Assembly (NCBI GenBank): GCA_963770045.1
Contig: CAVYOD010000007.1
Location: 30,659 to 94,658 of the forward strand
DNA length: 64,000 nt
Direction of reading: 5' to 3'
Source: CAVYOD01 sp963770045
Lineage (GTDB): Bacteria > Acidobacteriota > Aminicenantia > Aminicenantales > CAVYOD01
In this document: one piece after another, positions 1-9,280 of the stretch
Numbering within the stretch: the stretch's first letter is position 1
Layout: each line of letters opens with the position of its first letter
The notes under the pieces: model-generated
Seen by the model: only the letters and a program-made list of their open reading frames with translations
The model's database searches: none
Told to the model about the DNA's origin: nothing
Position numbers and translations under genes: made by a program

Positions 1-186
1 ATATGCGGAGAGAGCCCTCTTTATATCTGACTCGGGGTTCTTGGACACATTGGCGTCGAGGATCCGAATATCCCTGTGTCCCGCTCTTCTCAAGGCTGCG
101 GCGACAAAGGCCAATCCCAAAGGAGGGAGCTTGGCCTCGGCAAAAAAATTCTCTTCCATCTGGGGATGGATCAACAAAATCTTCAT
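1..186 (-). CDS. N-terminus of a B12-binding (radical SAM type) protein, cut by window edge
   Basis: Reading the minus strand from an ATG at 184-186 gives 62 codons that run off the window. The protein begins MKILLIHPQMEENFF and continues with KLPPLGLAFVAAALRRAGH and then IRILDAN. The PPLGLA...AALR..GH...ILDA pattern is the usual beginning of the cobalamin-binding Rossmann domain found in front of radical SAM domains. The radical SAM CxxxCxxC motif would lie outside the window, so the enzyme class is inferred from the N-terminus only. The gene is divergent from the ABC exporter at 351, with a 164-bp intergenic gap between them in which I see no clear regulatory site. Confidence 0.7.
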   Translation of the reverse strand, partial: MKILLIHPQMEENFFAEAKLPPLGLAFVAAALRRAGHRDIRILDANVSKNPESDIKRALSAY

Positions 187-350
187 GACCGAATCTTCCG
201 ATCTTTGATGACAACGTCCACTATGAGCGGATAGTCCGGGAAGAAGAATATTCATAAAACCCCCTAAAATCAAGAGCATTTTTGATCGATTTATGCTATA
301 AAAATTGACTGAGCTCAGGCCAAAACTGAGACAGAGACAAGGAGCGCCCG

Positions 351-1076
351 GTGATCGAACTCAATCAAGTTTCCAAGAGCTATAACAAAGGCAAAGTCAA
401 AGCCGTGGACGACCTCAACCTGGTCGTCAATCCAGGCGAGATCTTCGGCTTTCTCGGGCCGAACGGGGCGGGAAAGACGACCACGATCAAGATGATTGTC
501 GGCCTCCTCAAGCCGGACACGGGAACGATCGCCGTGAACGGGCTCGATACGCAGAGGGATTCCCTGAAGTGCAAGGCGATAACGACCTATGTGCCGGATT
601 TCCCCGCTGTCTACGAGCGCCTGACCGGCCTCGAGTATCTGAATTTCATCGGGGATGTTTACGGGGTCCCGAAAAAGGAGCGGCTGGAAAGGATGGAAAA
701 ATGGCTCGAGGTCCTGGAGCTCACCCAGGCCGTCACCAGCCCCATCCAGAGCTACTCCCACGGCATGAAACAGAAGATCGTCCTGACGGCGGCCCTCCTC
801 CCCGCGCCCGAGGTCATGGTCCTGGATGAGCCCATGGTCGGGCTCGATCCCAGGGCCTCTCACCACTTGAAGGAGATGATGCGGGAGCACTGCGATCAGG
901 GGAAGACTCTCTTCTTCTCGACCCACATCATGGAAGTCGCCGAGAAACTCTGCGACCGCATCGGGATCATCAACAAGGGAAAGCTCATCGCCTGCGGCTC
1001 CATGGAGGAGCTCAAGAAGATCGATCAAACCGAACAGTCCCTGGAAGGCATTTTCCTGGAGCTCACCGAGAAATGA
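351..1076 (+). CDS. ABC transporter ATP-binding protein
   Basis: A 241-residue nucleotide-binding subunit that would power export through the membrane protein encoded next. It shows Walker A GPNGAGKTT near residue 38, a signature loop SHGMKQK near 143, Walker B VMVLDEP followed by MVGLDPRA, and the switch histidine in FFSTHIMEVAE. The start is GTG at 351, preceded by an AAGGAG box at about 338-343. The stop overlaps the next start (ATGA at 1073-1076), so the two genes are translationally coupled. The type resembles the ABC-2 exporter ATPases for antibiotics or natrium. The substrate cannot be read from the sequence. Confidence 0.93.
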   Translation: MIELNQVSKSYNKGKVKAVDDLNLVVNPGEIFGFLGPNGAGKTTTIKMIVGLLKPDTGTIAVNGLDTQRDSLKCKAITTYVPDFPAVYERLTGLEYLNFIGDVYGVPKKERLERMEKWLEVLELTQAVTSPIQSYSHGMKQKIVLTAALLPAPEVMVLDEPMVGLDPRASHHLKEMMREHCDQGKTLFFSTHIMEVAEKLCDRIGIINKGKLIACGSMEELKKIDQTEQSLEGIFLELTEK

Positions 1077-2757
1077 AAAAACTCTTAGCCCTCGTCCGCG
1101 TGGGACTCAAGGCCAATTTCGGGTTGGCGGTCATTCATCACCGGCTCTTCAAAAAGAAGAAGGACCGTTGGCTCGTGCCGGTCATCCCCCTGGCCGTGAT
1201 CGGGCTTGCGCCGACGATCTACGGCTATCTCAAGCTTATCGAAAGCTTTTATGGCTTCCTGAAGCCTATCGGTCAGCAGCAGGCCATCCTGACGTTCGCC
1301 ATTCTGGCCGGCCAATTCCTCGTCCTTCTCTTCGGTCTTTATTACGTCATCTCGGCGTTCTATTTCTCCAAAGACCTGGAGATGCTCATCCCTCTCCCCC
1401 TCAAGCCGGTCCAGGTCATGCTCTCTAAATTCATCATCATTCTCGTCAACGAATATCTGACGATCATGGCGATCGTTCTCCCGGTCTTCGTTTATTACGG
1501 CATTCTGGCGAAAGAAGGCCTTCTCTACTGGATCAAGGCGCTCGTCGTTTATCTCTTGCTCCCCGTCCTCCCGCTGACCATCGTTTCGATCCTGGTCGTG
1601 GGGATGATGCGTGTCGTCAACGTGAGCCGAAAGAAAGACGCCCTGATCATCGTCGGCAGCATCCTGCTCATAGCGGCCGCCCTGGGATTCCAATTTCTCT
1701 TGGGCAGGACTGCGGGTGGAAAGACAGATTATGATGCCATGGCCAAATTTTTCGCCTCCTCGGACAGCCTGCTCAAGCAGATCGGCGCGAAATTTCCGCC
1801 CAGCATTTGGGCGACCAAGGCGCTCGCCGGCGGGTTGACCGGCCCCGCTCTTTGGAATCTCTTCGTTTTCATCGGCGTGTCCTTGGTCTTCTTTTGCGGC
1901 ATCCTGGTCATGGCCGAGAAACTGTTTTACCGGGGGCTCATTGGGATCGGCGAAGTCTCGGGACGGCGGAAGGTCCTCTCTCAAAAAGAGATGTCCCGGA
2001 GAGTCGCGTCCGGCCGCCGTCCGGTGAAAGCGATTCTGGCGAGAGAGTGGCGAATCATGAACCGGACGCCCATCTTTCTTTTGAACGGCGTCCTGACCGT
2101 CGTCCTTGTTCCTCTCATCTTTGTCCTGATGGCCAAAATGGGTTCGGGAAGAGGAGATAGCGCGTTCATCCTGAATCTTATGACCTCGGCGAAACCGGTT
2201 TTTGTCATCCTGGCCGCAGCCGGCCTTATGACCGTCAGTGGCAGCTTGAACGGCACCTCCTGTTCGACGTTTTCAAGGGAAGGAAGCCAGTTCTGGATAT
2301 CCAAGGTCATTCCGGTCTCGCCACGGGAGCAGGTCATCGCCAAGTTCCTGCATTCCTACATCATCGCCGGCCTCGGCCTCATCACATCGACGATCGTCCT
2401 GGTCGCAGTGCTCCACATCAAGGTCGCTGTTTTGGCCGCGGCACTGGCTCTGGCCCTGGCCGCCACCTTCGCCTTGACGGTCGTGGGGATGATCATCGAT
2501 CTCGCCCGGCCGCTTCTCGATTGGACCAATCCCCAGAAAGCGATCAAGCAGAACCTCAACGTCCTCGTCTCCACCGTGGCCGATATCGGACTTTTAGGGG
2601 CGCTCGGATTTCTCCTGTTCGTTTTTGGCCAAAGCCGGTATTCCCTGGAATACTGCTCTTGGTCGGCCTTTTCGTGGTCTTGAGCCTGCTATCGTTCGGC
2701 AGCTTCCAATTCCTCTTAAAGTTCGCTGAGAAAAGATACCGGCAAATCGAAGTCTAG
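1073..2757 (+). CDS. ABC-2 type transporter permease, frameshifted near the end
   Basis: Integral membrane partner of the upstream ATPase, about 560 residues, with many hydrophobic segments (for example around LTFAILAGQFLVLLFGLYYV and the C-terminal helices). The frame opened at 1073 runs to 2683 and ends in an unnatural tail after FLLFVFGQS. The adjacent frame carries the natural continuation, VFPGILLLVGLFVVLSLLSF, ending KFAEKRYRQIEV at 2757. A one-base indel near 2630-2640 therefore separates the last helix from the rest. Because similar breaks occur throughout the window, a sequencing error is likelier than a real mutation. Substrate unknown. Confidence 0.85.
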
Positions 2758-2808
2758 CCGGCCGGATTTTAGCTTCTTAGCCTAAGTCACCCATAAGGTC
2801 CGGCGCAA

Positions 2809-4824
2809 CTATTTCAAATGCTGATTAAACCACGCCGCCAGACGTTTATTGACATCTCGCTGGTGTTCGGGATTGGCAAACACGTGTCCTTCGTGTTCAT
2901 ACACGACCAGCTCGGTTTCAACCCCCAGGGTTTTGAGCGCGTGCCAGAATTCATACGATTGTGGCGTAGGACACTCGCCGTCGCTGTCTCCCACCAGGAT
3001 CAGCGTAGGCGTTTTCACGTTCTTGATGTACGTGATCGGTGAGCTCCGGGCATAGACCTGGGGGTCGTCGTAGACGGACGCGCCAAAGAATGGGATCATC
3101 CACTGGTCGATCTGGTTCTCGCCGTAATAGCTCTGCCAGTTCGCGATGCCCGCGCCGGCGACGGCCGCGGCAAAGCGCTGCGTCTGCGTCACGCCCCACA
3201 TCGTCATGAATCCGCCATAGCTCCACCCGGTGAGCCCGAGCCGATGTTCATCGACAGGCGCCTGTTTCAGGATTGCATCCACTCCGGCGAGTATGTCCCT
3301 GAAGTCGCCATGGCCGAAGTCTCTGACGTTGGCGCGGGTAAAAGCCTCACCCTGACCGAAGCTGCCGCGCGGATTAGGAAAGAAAACGAAGTATCCTTGA
3401 GCCGAGAGCGGGACGCTGAAGTTAAACGCCTTCGGCCAGGCAGAGCGCGCCAACGAGCCCGGGCCGCCGTGGACCTGGACCACCATCGGATATTTTTTCG
3501 CCGGATCCACGGTGGGCGGGTAGAGCAACCAGCCCTGGAGGCTGAATCCCTCATTCGTCCAGTGGATACTCTTCACCTCTCCCCAGGTACGCTTCGCCGC
3601 CGAGTTGTGCGAACTGATCTGCTTCCATTGAGCAACGGCACCGGCCCATACTTCCGGAGGACGGCTGAGCGATTGCCTAATCACCGCACTGGCCTTTCCG
3701 TCAACGGCGAGCGAAACCGCCGTTCCCCAGCCGTTCGCGGTCAGATACTCAGGACCATGCCACAAAGTCTCGATTTGTCCGCCGGCCGCATCCACCAGGG
3801 CAATCCCGCTCTCTCCATCGACCTCTTCGCCGAAGAGAATTTTTCTTCCATCCGGCGTCCAGTTCAGCGAACTCGCGGAAGCCTTCATCTGCGGAGTGAG
3901 GTTCTTCGGCTCTCCGCCTTCCGCAGGGATTATGAATATATCACCACCGACAGAAGGTTCATCGCTCATCAGCCCGGCGATGAAGGCCACCGAACTTCCA
4001 TCGGGCGACCACGTCGGCACGGCGATCTGCAACGGCGGTTTGTAGATAGGCTTCATCGGACCGCCCGCGGCGTCGATCGTGTAGATCTGAGCGATATACC
4101 AGTTGTTGTCGCCGTTGCCATGCGCCGCGGTGGTAACGAAGCGCTTGCTGTCGGGTGACCAGTCGAACTCATACACGTACATGTCCGCGGGCGAAATCTG
4201 CCGCAGGTTCGCCTTGGCCACGTCAACCAGCGCCAGACGCTGCTCGGTGACGGCTTCCTTGATCACGCCCGTCTGTGGGGTTTCCGCCACCAGCGGACCG
4301 GCCGGACGGGTGGCATTCTCTGTAAACAAAAGCGCTATGGTCTTATCATCCGGCGACCATCTCGGCGCGGCCAGGAATCCTCTTACGCTGGTCAGCTTGC
4401 GCGCGGGGCCTCCGGAGGCGCTGACGACGTAGAGCTGCGACTGGCCTCGGCTCCCGGCGTCGGAAAGAAACGCGATGCGCTTGCTGTCATGCGACCAGGC
4501 GACCCAATCTTCCGTAAGTGGGGCCGTATCGATGCCTGCGGTGATCCTCCGCGGGCTTCCACTGCCATTCACGTCAGTGACATAGATTGAAGAGTTGCCG
4601 TCCGGCTGATTCTCCACCCATGCCACCAGCTTGCCATCCGGTGAGATCGCAGTCTGGCTCAAATCTTTAGTCTCAGACGGCATCCCGATCTCGGCCGCAA
4701 GGGGCGAAATTTCCGAAACGACAGCTCCGATCGGCTGCCTTAGGAAATTATTTTGTCCCCAGGGCAACTGCGCCAAGAGCGTGCACGCCAGTGCGACGCC
4801 GATGATTCTGCTCATGATTTTCAT
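2809..4824 (-). CDS. S9 family prolyl oligopeptidase, exported
   Basis: A 671-residue secreted peptidase. It has an N-terminal signal peptide (MKIMSRIIGVALACTLLAQ), then a beta-propeller built of PD40/TolB-like repeats (SPDGKLVAW, SHDSKRIAFLSD, SPDDKTIALLF, SPDSKRFVTT, SPDGSSVAFIAG, TPDGRKILFGE), and finally an alpha/beta hydrolase domain. The catalytic triad can be placed at Ser535 (GWSYGGF), Asp615 (GDSDGECP) and His647 (HEGHVF). S9 enzymes cleave short peptides, and the propeller excludes folded proteins. This length is typical of the acylaminoacyl-peptidase/DPP subfamilies. It is probably transcribed alone and is one of several exported peptidases in this window. Confidence 0.93.
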   Translation of the reverse strand: MKIMSRIIGVALACTLLAQLPWGQNNFLRQPIGAVVSEISPLAAEIGMPSETKDLSQTAISPDGKLVAWVENQPDGNSSIYVTDVNGSGSPRRITAGIDTAPLTEDWVAWSHDSKRIAFLSDAGSRGQSQLYVVSASGGPARKLTSVRGFLAAPRWSPDDKTIALLFTENATRPAGPLVAETPQTGVIKEAVTEQRLALVDVAKANLRQISPADMYVYEFDWSPDSKRFVTTAAHGNGDNNWYIAQIYTIDAAGGPMKPIYKPPLQIAVPTWSPDGSSVAFIAGLMSDEPSVGGDIFIIPAEGGEPKNLTPQMKASASSLNWTPDGRKILFGEEVDGESGIALVDAAGGQIETLWHGPEYLTANGWGTAVSLAVDGKASAVIRQSLSRPPEVWAGAVAQWKQISSHNSAAKRTWGEVKSIHWTNEGFSLQGWLLYPPTVDPAKKYPMVVQVHGGPGSLARSAWPKAFNFSVPLSAQGYFVFFPNPRGSFGQGEAFTRANVRDFGHGDFRDILAGVDAILKQAPVDEHRLGLTGWSYGGFMTMWGVTQTQRFAAAVAGAGIANWQSYYGENQIDQWMIPFFGASVYDDPQVYARSSPITYIKNVKTPTLILVGDSDGECPTPQSYEFWHALKTLGVETELVVYEHEGHVFANPEHQRDVNKRLAAWFNQHLK

Positions 4825-5144
4825 TCAATATTCTCCCGAATGTTGTGTTCGATCGGCCAGCCTATCAGCGATATACCGCTGGCTCCACGCGACAGCTGGG
4901 GAGGTCCGGGGCGGCCAGTGCATTCCACAGGGGACAATTTAGGAACTCAGGACCTCCTCCTTTGACGGCGCCGCTCGGGCCGTGCGGATCAGAGATGGCG
5001 TCGGTGGGAGGATATCAGGCGCGATTATCCATCCGGCCATCGGGAGGAAGCATAAATCCCGAGATATAAGATGTCAAGGAGGGCCGGAGAGAAAGGGGAA
5101 TGGGGTTTGGAAGTTGCGAATAATAAGGTTAGGTGGCGAAAACT

Positions 5145-5189
5145 GGGGTCGGACCGAGTGAAGCTTCCCCGCGGCAGTGAGCCGCGGGG
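5145..5189 (+). repeat. Solitary repeat end plus hairpin in a 420-bp gene-free gap
   Basis: The gap 4825-5245 has no convincing gene. It contains GGGGTCGGACCGAG at 5145-5158, the same terminal motif that bounds the repeat elements at 12777 and 15348. Right after it is a perfect hairpin: CCCCGCGGC at 5167-5175 pairs with GCCGCGGGG at 5181-5189 around a 5-nt loop. No U-run follows, so it is not an obvious intrinsic terminator. This looks like a decayed or solo end of the repeat family. The rest of the gap shows nothing recognisable. Confidence 0.6.
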
Positions 5190-5245
5190 CATCCTGCAAA
5201 GGACTTGGTGAGAAAAGCGGGGTCGAGCTGCCAGATTAACCGATT

Positions 5246-5479
5246 TCAAGGCCCGGCAACCAAGCCATAGAACACAAAGCTAGCCACGGCGCCGGCAATC
5301 AAGCCAGCGATCACGCCGATGACCGGCCCCCCCGCGAGGCCGAAGACAAGGCCAAACAATAGGGCGAACAATAGAGCAAAGGCCAAGACGACCAAAATCC
5401 TAATCATCTGACTCGAGACAACTAGAATCGGATTTTTTGGCGTCTTTTTTCGCGAATTTCCTTGTTCTTGCTTTTCCAT
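5246..5479 (-). CDS. Small glycine-zipper membrane protein
   Basis: A 77-residue protein with a charged N-terminus (MEKQEQGNSRKKTPKNP) followed by two hydrophobic stretches. The first, roughly residues 26-46, is rich in ALLFALLFGLVFGLAGG. The second, about 52-74, is rich in small residues (GVIAGLIAGAVASFVFYG). A strong AGGAGG ribosome-binding site lies just upstream of the ATG. The GxxxG-type spacing suggests helix packing in the inner membrane. I do not recognise a named family, and no function can be assigned. Confidence 0.65.
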   Translation of the reverse strand: MEKQEQGNSRKKTPKNPILVVSSQMIRILVVLAFALLFALLFGLVFGLAGGPVIGVIAGLIAGAVASFVFYGLVAGP

Positions 5480-5617
5480 CCCGTTTAAGTTCCTCCTGCC
5501 TTGTCCTCACTCATTGTACCAACTGTGCTGTCAGAATTCCAGGCTCTTTTTTTGCCAATCCTCCCAATCGGGAAAATCCAAGCTGGGCATTTACCTCGCA
5601 ACTCGGACTGCCGATTT

Positions 5618-5884
5618 CTACCTTTTGCGAAGGAGCTCCGCCGCCTCCTGACTCAACCGATTGCGACGCTCCAACTCTCGGCGAAAACCCTCATCGAAAG
5701 ACGATTTGTCGGCATGGACGACAACATCCTTGGCGTCGCCGTAGTAGACGACGGCATTGACGATGTCACCCAGCGTAGCTGGGTCATTGTAGCGCACTGT
5801 GAAGAACATCTTGGCGGCGGGGATATTCGCTCTTTCAGTGTCGGTTATCGGTATCAGTAGTGGCTCGTATACTAAACGAAACAC
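5618..5884 (-). CDS. Hypothetical protein, probably missing its true N-terminus
   Basis: An 88-residue frame opening at a GTG, with protein-like composition (RLVYEPLLIPITDTERANI, then DVVVHADKSSFDEGFRRE, ending in an acidic/basic helix). The same frame stays open upstream to about 5944 without a start codon and reads IWFAFSFYDVEEGRR. That also looks like real protein, so the gene is probably longer and was truncated or frameshifted near 5942. No family recognised. It lies beside repeat copies in an accessory-looking region. Confidence 0.5.
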   Translation of the reverse strand: MFRLVYEPLLIPITDTERANIPAAKMFFTVRYNDPATLGDIVNAVVYYGDAKDVVVHADKSSFDEGFRRELERRNRLSQEAAELLRKR

Positions 5885-5946
5885 ACGGCGTCCTTCCTCG
5901 ACGTCGTAAAAGCTGAAGGCGAACCAGATCTTTAAAGGATACTAGT

Positions 5947-6147
5947 TTACAGCTCGCCAGGAAAGCACATGCAGCGGCACTCGCAGTGCAACGCACCGTA
6001 GATGGCCAGACCTTTCACCACTTTGCTCAATATCTCCCAGCTGACGGCCTCACTGATAAACTTCCCCCGGTTCATACACGGCAGGAGATACTCGCCTCGC
6101 AGAATCTTTGTACAATCAATAGGCATATCAAAGCAGATAAAGCGCAC
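5947..6147 (-). CDS. Small cysteine-rich hypothetical protein (doubtful)
   Basis: A 66-residue frame opening at GTG, with five cysteines clustered near the end (LHCECRCMCFPGEL) and a plausible beginning (FICFDMPIDCTKILRG). The frame remains open upstream to near 6185, where repeat-family sequence begins. It may be a fragment of a gene cut by the repeat, or a chance frame. No ribosome-binding site was seen. Function unknown. Confidence 0.3.
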   Translation of the reverse strand: MRFICFDMPIDCTKILRGEYLLPCMNRGKFISEAVSWEILSKVVKGLAIYGALHCECRCMCFPGEL

Positions 6148-6184
6148 GCGTAGCTCTCGGGGTACGGCGAGATTGATATTAAGT

Positions 6185-6887
6185 AAGATGTATAAGAAAG
6201 AATAGTATATAGGAGAATCACAAAAAATAACAAAATAAGCATAAATATAAACTGAACGCAGATATTCGAGAGGAATGTTTTAGTTTTTGATAGCGAGTAT
6301 TTAGAATATGTCTTGTTTGATGCGTTTGGCAGAATAGAAAATATCGATGTTAAAATTGATGTACGAAATCGGTGTTTTTGAGCAAGAAGAACCGCTGGCT
6401 TGGAGTCGTTTTTACTCCAGTGTTATTAGTTTAGGTAGAAGATATAGGTATTATATAAGAAGGTAATGATTTACTTAACTAAGAATAGCAACTGAGTACC
6501 GGAGGCAGAGTAGGGAGATTAAACGGAAAGCATATGAGTAGGGGCAGTAATACTGTATGGATATAAGTCTTAGAAGAATGAGTCAAATGAAGAAAAGATG
6601 AGCGTAATAGTTATAAAAAAGGCCCACTTATTATGAGGCAAGGGTACAGAAGTCTTGGAAAGTTTTTATTATTTGGTTGAACATACAACAGGTGACGCAG
6701 GACCAGAGATAGAACAGCGGAAAGTCCGCGTTAAGTATAATAAAATAAAGAAAAATGTATATTTATTCGATGAAAAAGTGTTTTAAATGAAAGAAAATGG
6801 GGCAAAAAAGCGCGTTTTAAGCGCTTTAAATGGCCCTTAACTGAGTCTAAATAACAGATAAAAAATCAGATAATTCGGTCCGACCCC
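6185..6887 (+). repeat. Repeat element copy A (long, rearranged)
   Basis: Non-coding AT-rich sequence sharing blocks with copies B (12777-13206) and C (15348-15768). Shared blocks are GAAGAACCGCTGGCTTGG, GTAATAGTTATAA...GGCCCA, ACAACAGG..ACGCAGGA and GGGGCAAAAAAGCGCG, with the terminal CGGTCCGACCCC at 6876-6887. The left terminal motif is not recognisable. A second partial left-end-like block (AGTATAATAAAATAAAG near 6733) suggests two nested or fused copies, about 6185-6715 and 6715-6887. It ends 18 bp before the cytosine-free tract. There is no transposase gene inside, so it would be non-autonomous. Confidence 0.6.
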
Positions 6888-6905
6888 TGATTTAAGAACC
6901 AAGCC

Positions 6906-9280
6906 AGGTATATGTTTGTTATTTATATGATATTGTGTTAAATTTTTTAGTTATGTTTATGTAATGTTGTGTGTTTAAGGGTTTGAGGTTAAGTGTATTG
7001 ATATTGTAGTTTTATGTAATTAAGTTTTTTTGAGAATGTGTTTAATTTGTTTATAGGAGTTTAGTATGAAGTTTTTTAAATTTTTGAATTTTTTTTTGGT
7101 AAGGAGAAGTATTAAAGGTAGATAAAAGAAGGTAGGAGTGTTGTGTATTTTGTATGTTTAGAGATATAGGATTTTGTTTGATAATATGTTTGAAGGGTTT
7201 GTATTTTATGAAATTATTAAGTATAGTTAAGGTAAGTTGTATGATTATTGATTTTTAGTTATTAATTTTTTGTTTGAGTTATTGATTGGTTTGATGTTGA
7301 GTTGAGGTTTTTGGTAAGAGTGTGTTGGAGGTGTTGTTGGGTGTTGAGTTTTATTGGATAGAAAATTATGGAAAGGTAGTTTTTATTGGAGAGTTGGTGT
7401 ATTTTGAGAATTTAGTGTTGTTTTTTAATTGTTGGTATGTGTTTTTTGTTTATAGTTTGTTTTTGTTTTAGTTTGTTGTGATTTTTTAGTATATTATTGA
7501 GTGTAAATTGGTGTAGGTTGAATTTTGTTGATATTAGGAATATTTTGAGGAATTGGTTAAGGTAAGGATTTTAGAGTTTGAAAGTAAGAATGATTGATTG
7601 GTGATAGAAATAGTTGATAGTAGGTAGGTTGAAGATGTTTTGTGTTAGGGTGAGTAATGATTGAATTGGGTTTAGGAGATTTTTTATTTTGGTAGTTGGG
7701 AATTGTATTTTGTTTTTAATTGTTTGTTTTGTTAGGATGAGTTTTATAGAATATTTGTTTTATAATTGTGTGAGTTTGTGTGTGATTTATGAGGTATTTT
7801 TTGTTGTTGTGTATTTTGATAATAGGGTGTTTGTTGATGTTGTTTATTTTGTTTTGTTGTATGAGGGAAGGGATGTTTATGAGATAGAGTATTGGGTTGT
7901 GAGAAAGTTTATTGGAGAGGTTTGTATAGTTTATGAAAAGTGTGAATATGTTTGGGATAAGTTTGTTTGTATTATTTAATATGTGTGAATGTTTTATGAT
8001 ATTATTGAATAGAAGAGTGTTGAGGGGGTGTTGTGTATTGTTAATGAGTGTTTGTTGTTTGTGTATTGATTTGTTGGAGTTGGAATTTGGGATTGGGATA
8101 TGTTGATAGGTAAGTTTGATTGGTTGTTGGAGTTGTTTTGTTTTTTTAGATTTGATTTTGTAATAGTTGAAGTTATTTTTGATTTTTGTTGAAGTGTTAT
8201 TTATTTTGAGTATTGTTAGGTGTTGTAAGAGTGTATTGAATGGGTGATTTAAAATAGTGTGTTGTTGGATAGTGAGTATAGGATTGTTTTTTTTATAGGT
8301 GAAATTTGATGTATTAGTGTTTTTGGTAATATGATTTATGATGGGAGTGGTAAATTTAAATATATGTTTGGTATTTGTATTGATATTATTGTGTGTATGT
8401 TGGTTTTGGAGGAATTTAGGTAATTTAATGAGAATTTGGAGTAATATGTTTATGTGTTTTGTATGATTTTTAGGAGTTGTTGAGTATTTTCTACAGTTAT
8501 TAGTAGTTGTTGGAGAAGTGTTATAAGAATAAGTTTAATTAGGATGTGTATGATTTTATAGGTTATATTGTAGATGTGTTTTTGTGTATGTAAAAGTTGA
8601 TTTTAGATTTGTTGGTTTATTTTTGAATAGGTTATTGGGATATTTTTATGATTGAGGTAGATTTAAATGAAATTTTGTGTAAGGTGTTTGAGGATTTGTT
8701 TTTGATAATAGAATTTAGTTGGGTTAAGATTATTTTTGATTGTTTTTTTTATTTGAGGGTTTATGAAATTAGTTTGATGTATTTTTTTTAAAATTTTATT
8801 GGAAATTTGTTTAAATTTTGTAGTGTGTAAATTATTATTGTTTTTATTAGTGTTTTGAAGAAGGGAATTTAATGGATTTTTTTTGTGTGTGATAATGGTA
8901 TTGGTATTGAATTTGAGTATTATGAGTGGATTTTTATGATTTTTTAATGTTTTTATGGTAGGGATAAGTTTTTTGGTATGGGGATTGGATTAGTTATATG
9001 TAAAAAGATAGTGTAGAATTATGGTGGTAGGATTTGTTGTAAATTTGAATTGTAAAAGGGTGTGATGTTTTATTTTTTTTTTTTTATGTAAGGAGTGTAA
9101 AATGAATAATTAAAATTTGATTAATTTGATAGAAATTTTTTTGGTAGAAGATAATTTTGTTGATGTGTGTTTTATTAGGGAGATATTTAAGGAAGAAAAG
9201 TTGTATAATAATTTTTATATTGTTAGTGATGGTGTGGAGGTTTTGGTTTTTTTGTGGTGGGAAAGGATGATTTGTGTAGG
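6906..9280 (+). other. Cytosine-free tract: near-complete C-to-T conversion of the plus strand
   Basis: Across 2,375 bp the plus strand contains only two cytosines (8491 and 8494), while G stays common. The last normal C is 6905 and the first after the tract is 9281, so both edges are sharp. Back-substituting T to C restores conserved protein. For example, the observed GMGIGLVICKKIV*NYGG corresponds to GTGIGLAICKKIVQNHGG, with Met from Thr, Val from Ala, stop from Gln and Tyr from His. The observed DNGIGIEFEYYEWIFMIF corresponds to DNGIGIEPEYHERIFMIF. Only C has changed: G, A and original T positions are intact. This is what one-strand cytosine deamination, or an in vitro conversion chemistry, would leave. 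Confidence 0.93.
7066..9091 (+). pseudogene. Multi-PAS histidine kinase inactivated by C-to-T conversion
   Basis: The start is ATG 7066 with an AGGAG box at 7055-7059, and the stop is TAA 9089-9091. After undoing C-to-T the order is as follows. First a PAS domain (about 7186-7480: NMFEGF..., then YWIENYGK...). Then a second PAS (7690-8010, containing YFDNR, LYEGRDVYEIEY and VYEKCEHVRD). Then a third PAS (8080-8400, IWDWDMLTG...YDGSG). Then a dimerisation region and a HATPase_c domain (8890-9060) with the N, G1 and G2 boxes (DNGIGIEPEY, GTGIGLAICKKIV). It is of the phytochrome-like kinase class. Many in-frame TAA/TAG codons replace CAA/CAG, so no product can be made as written. Two or three ordinary indel frameshifts are superimposed (one near 7305). 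It pairs with the regulator that follows. Confidence 0.85.

Noticed and set aside
5167..5189. Intrinsic terminator
   Set aside because: The hairpin is perfect but has no U-run on either strand.
7689..7979. A 96-residue T-rich open frame (MVVGNCILFLIVCFVRM...) as a novel membrane protein
   Set aside because: Undoing C-to-T turns it into an ordinary PAS domain of the converted kinase (LYEGRDVYEIEYRVVRKS). Its hydrophobic look comes from Pro/Ser/Ala/Arg codons changed to Phe/Leu/Val/Cys.
6906..9280. Horizontally acquired AT-rich DNA or a phage segment
   Set aside because: AT-rich DNA lowers C and G alike. Here only C is missing from one strand, and restored motifs match ordinary bacterial kinases continuous with normal flanks.
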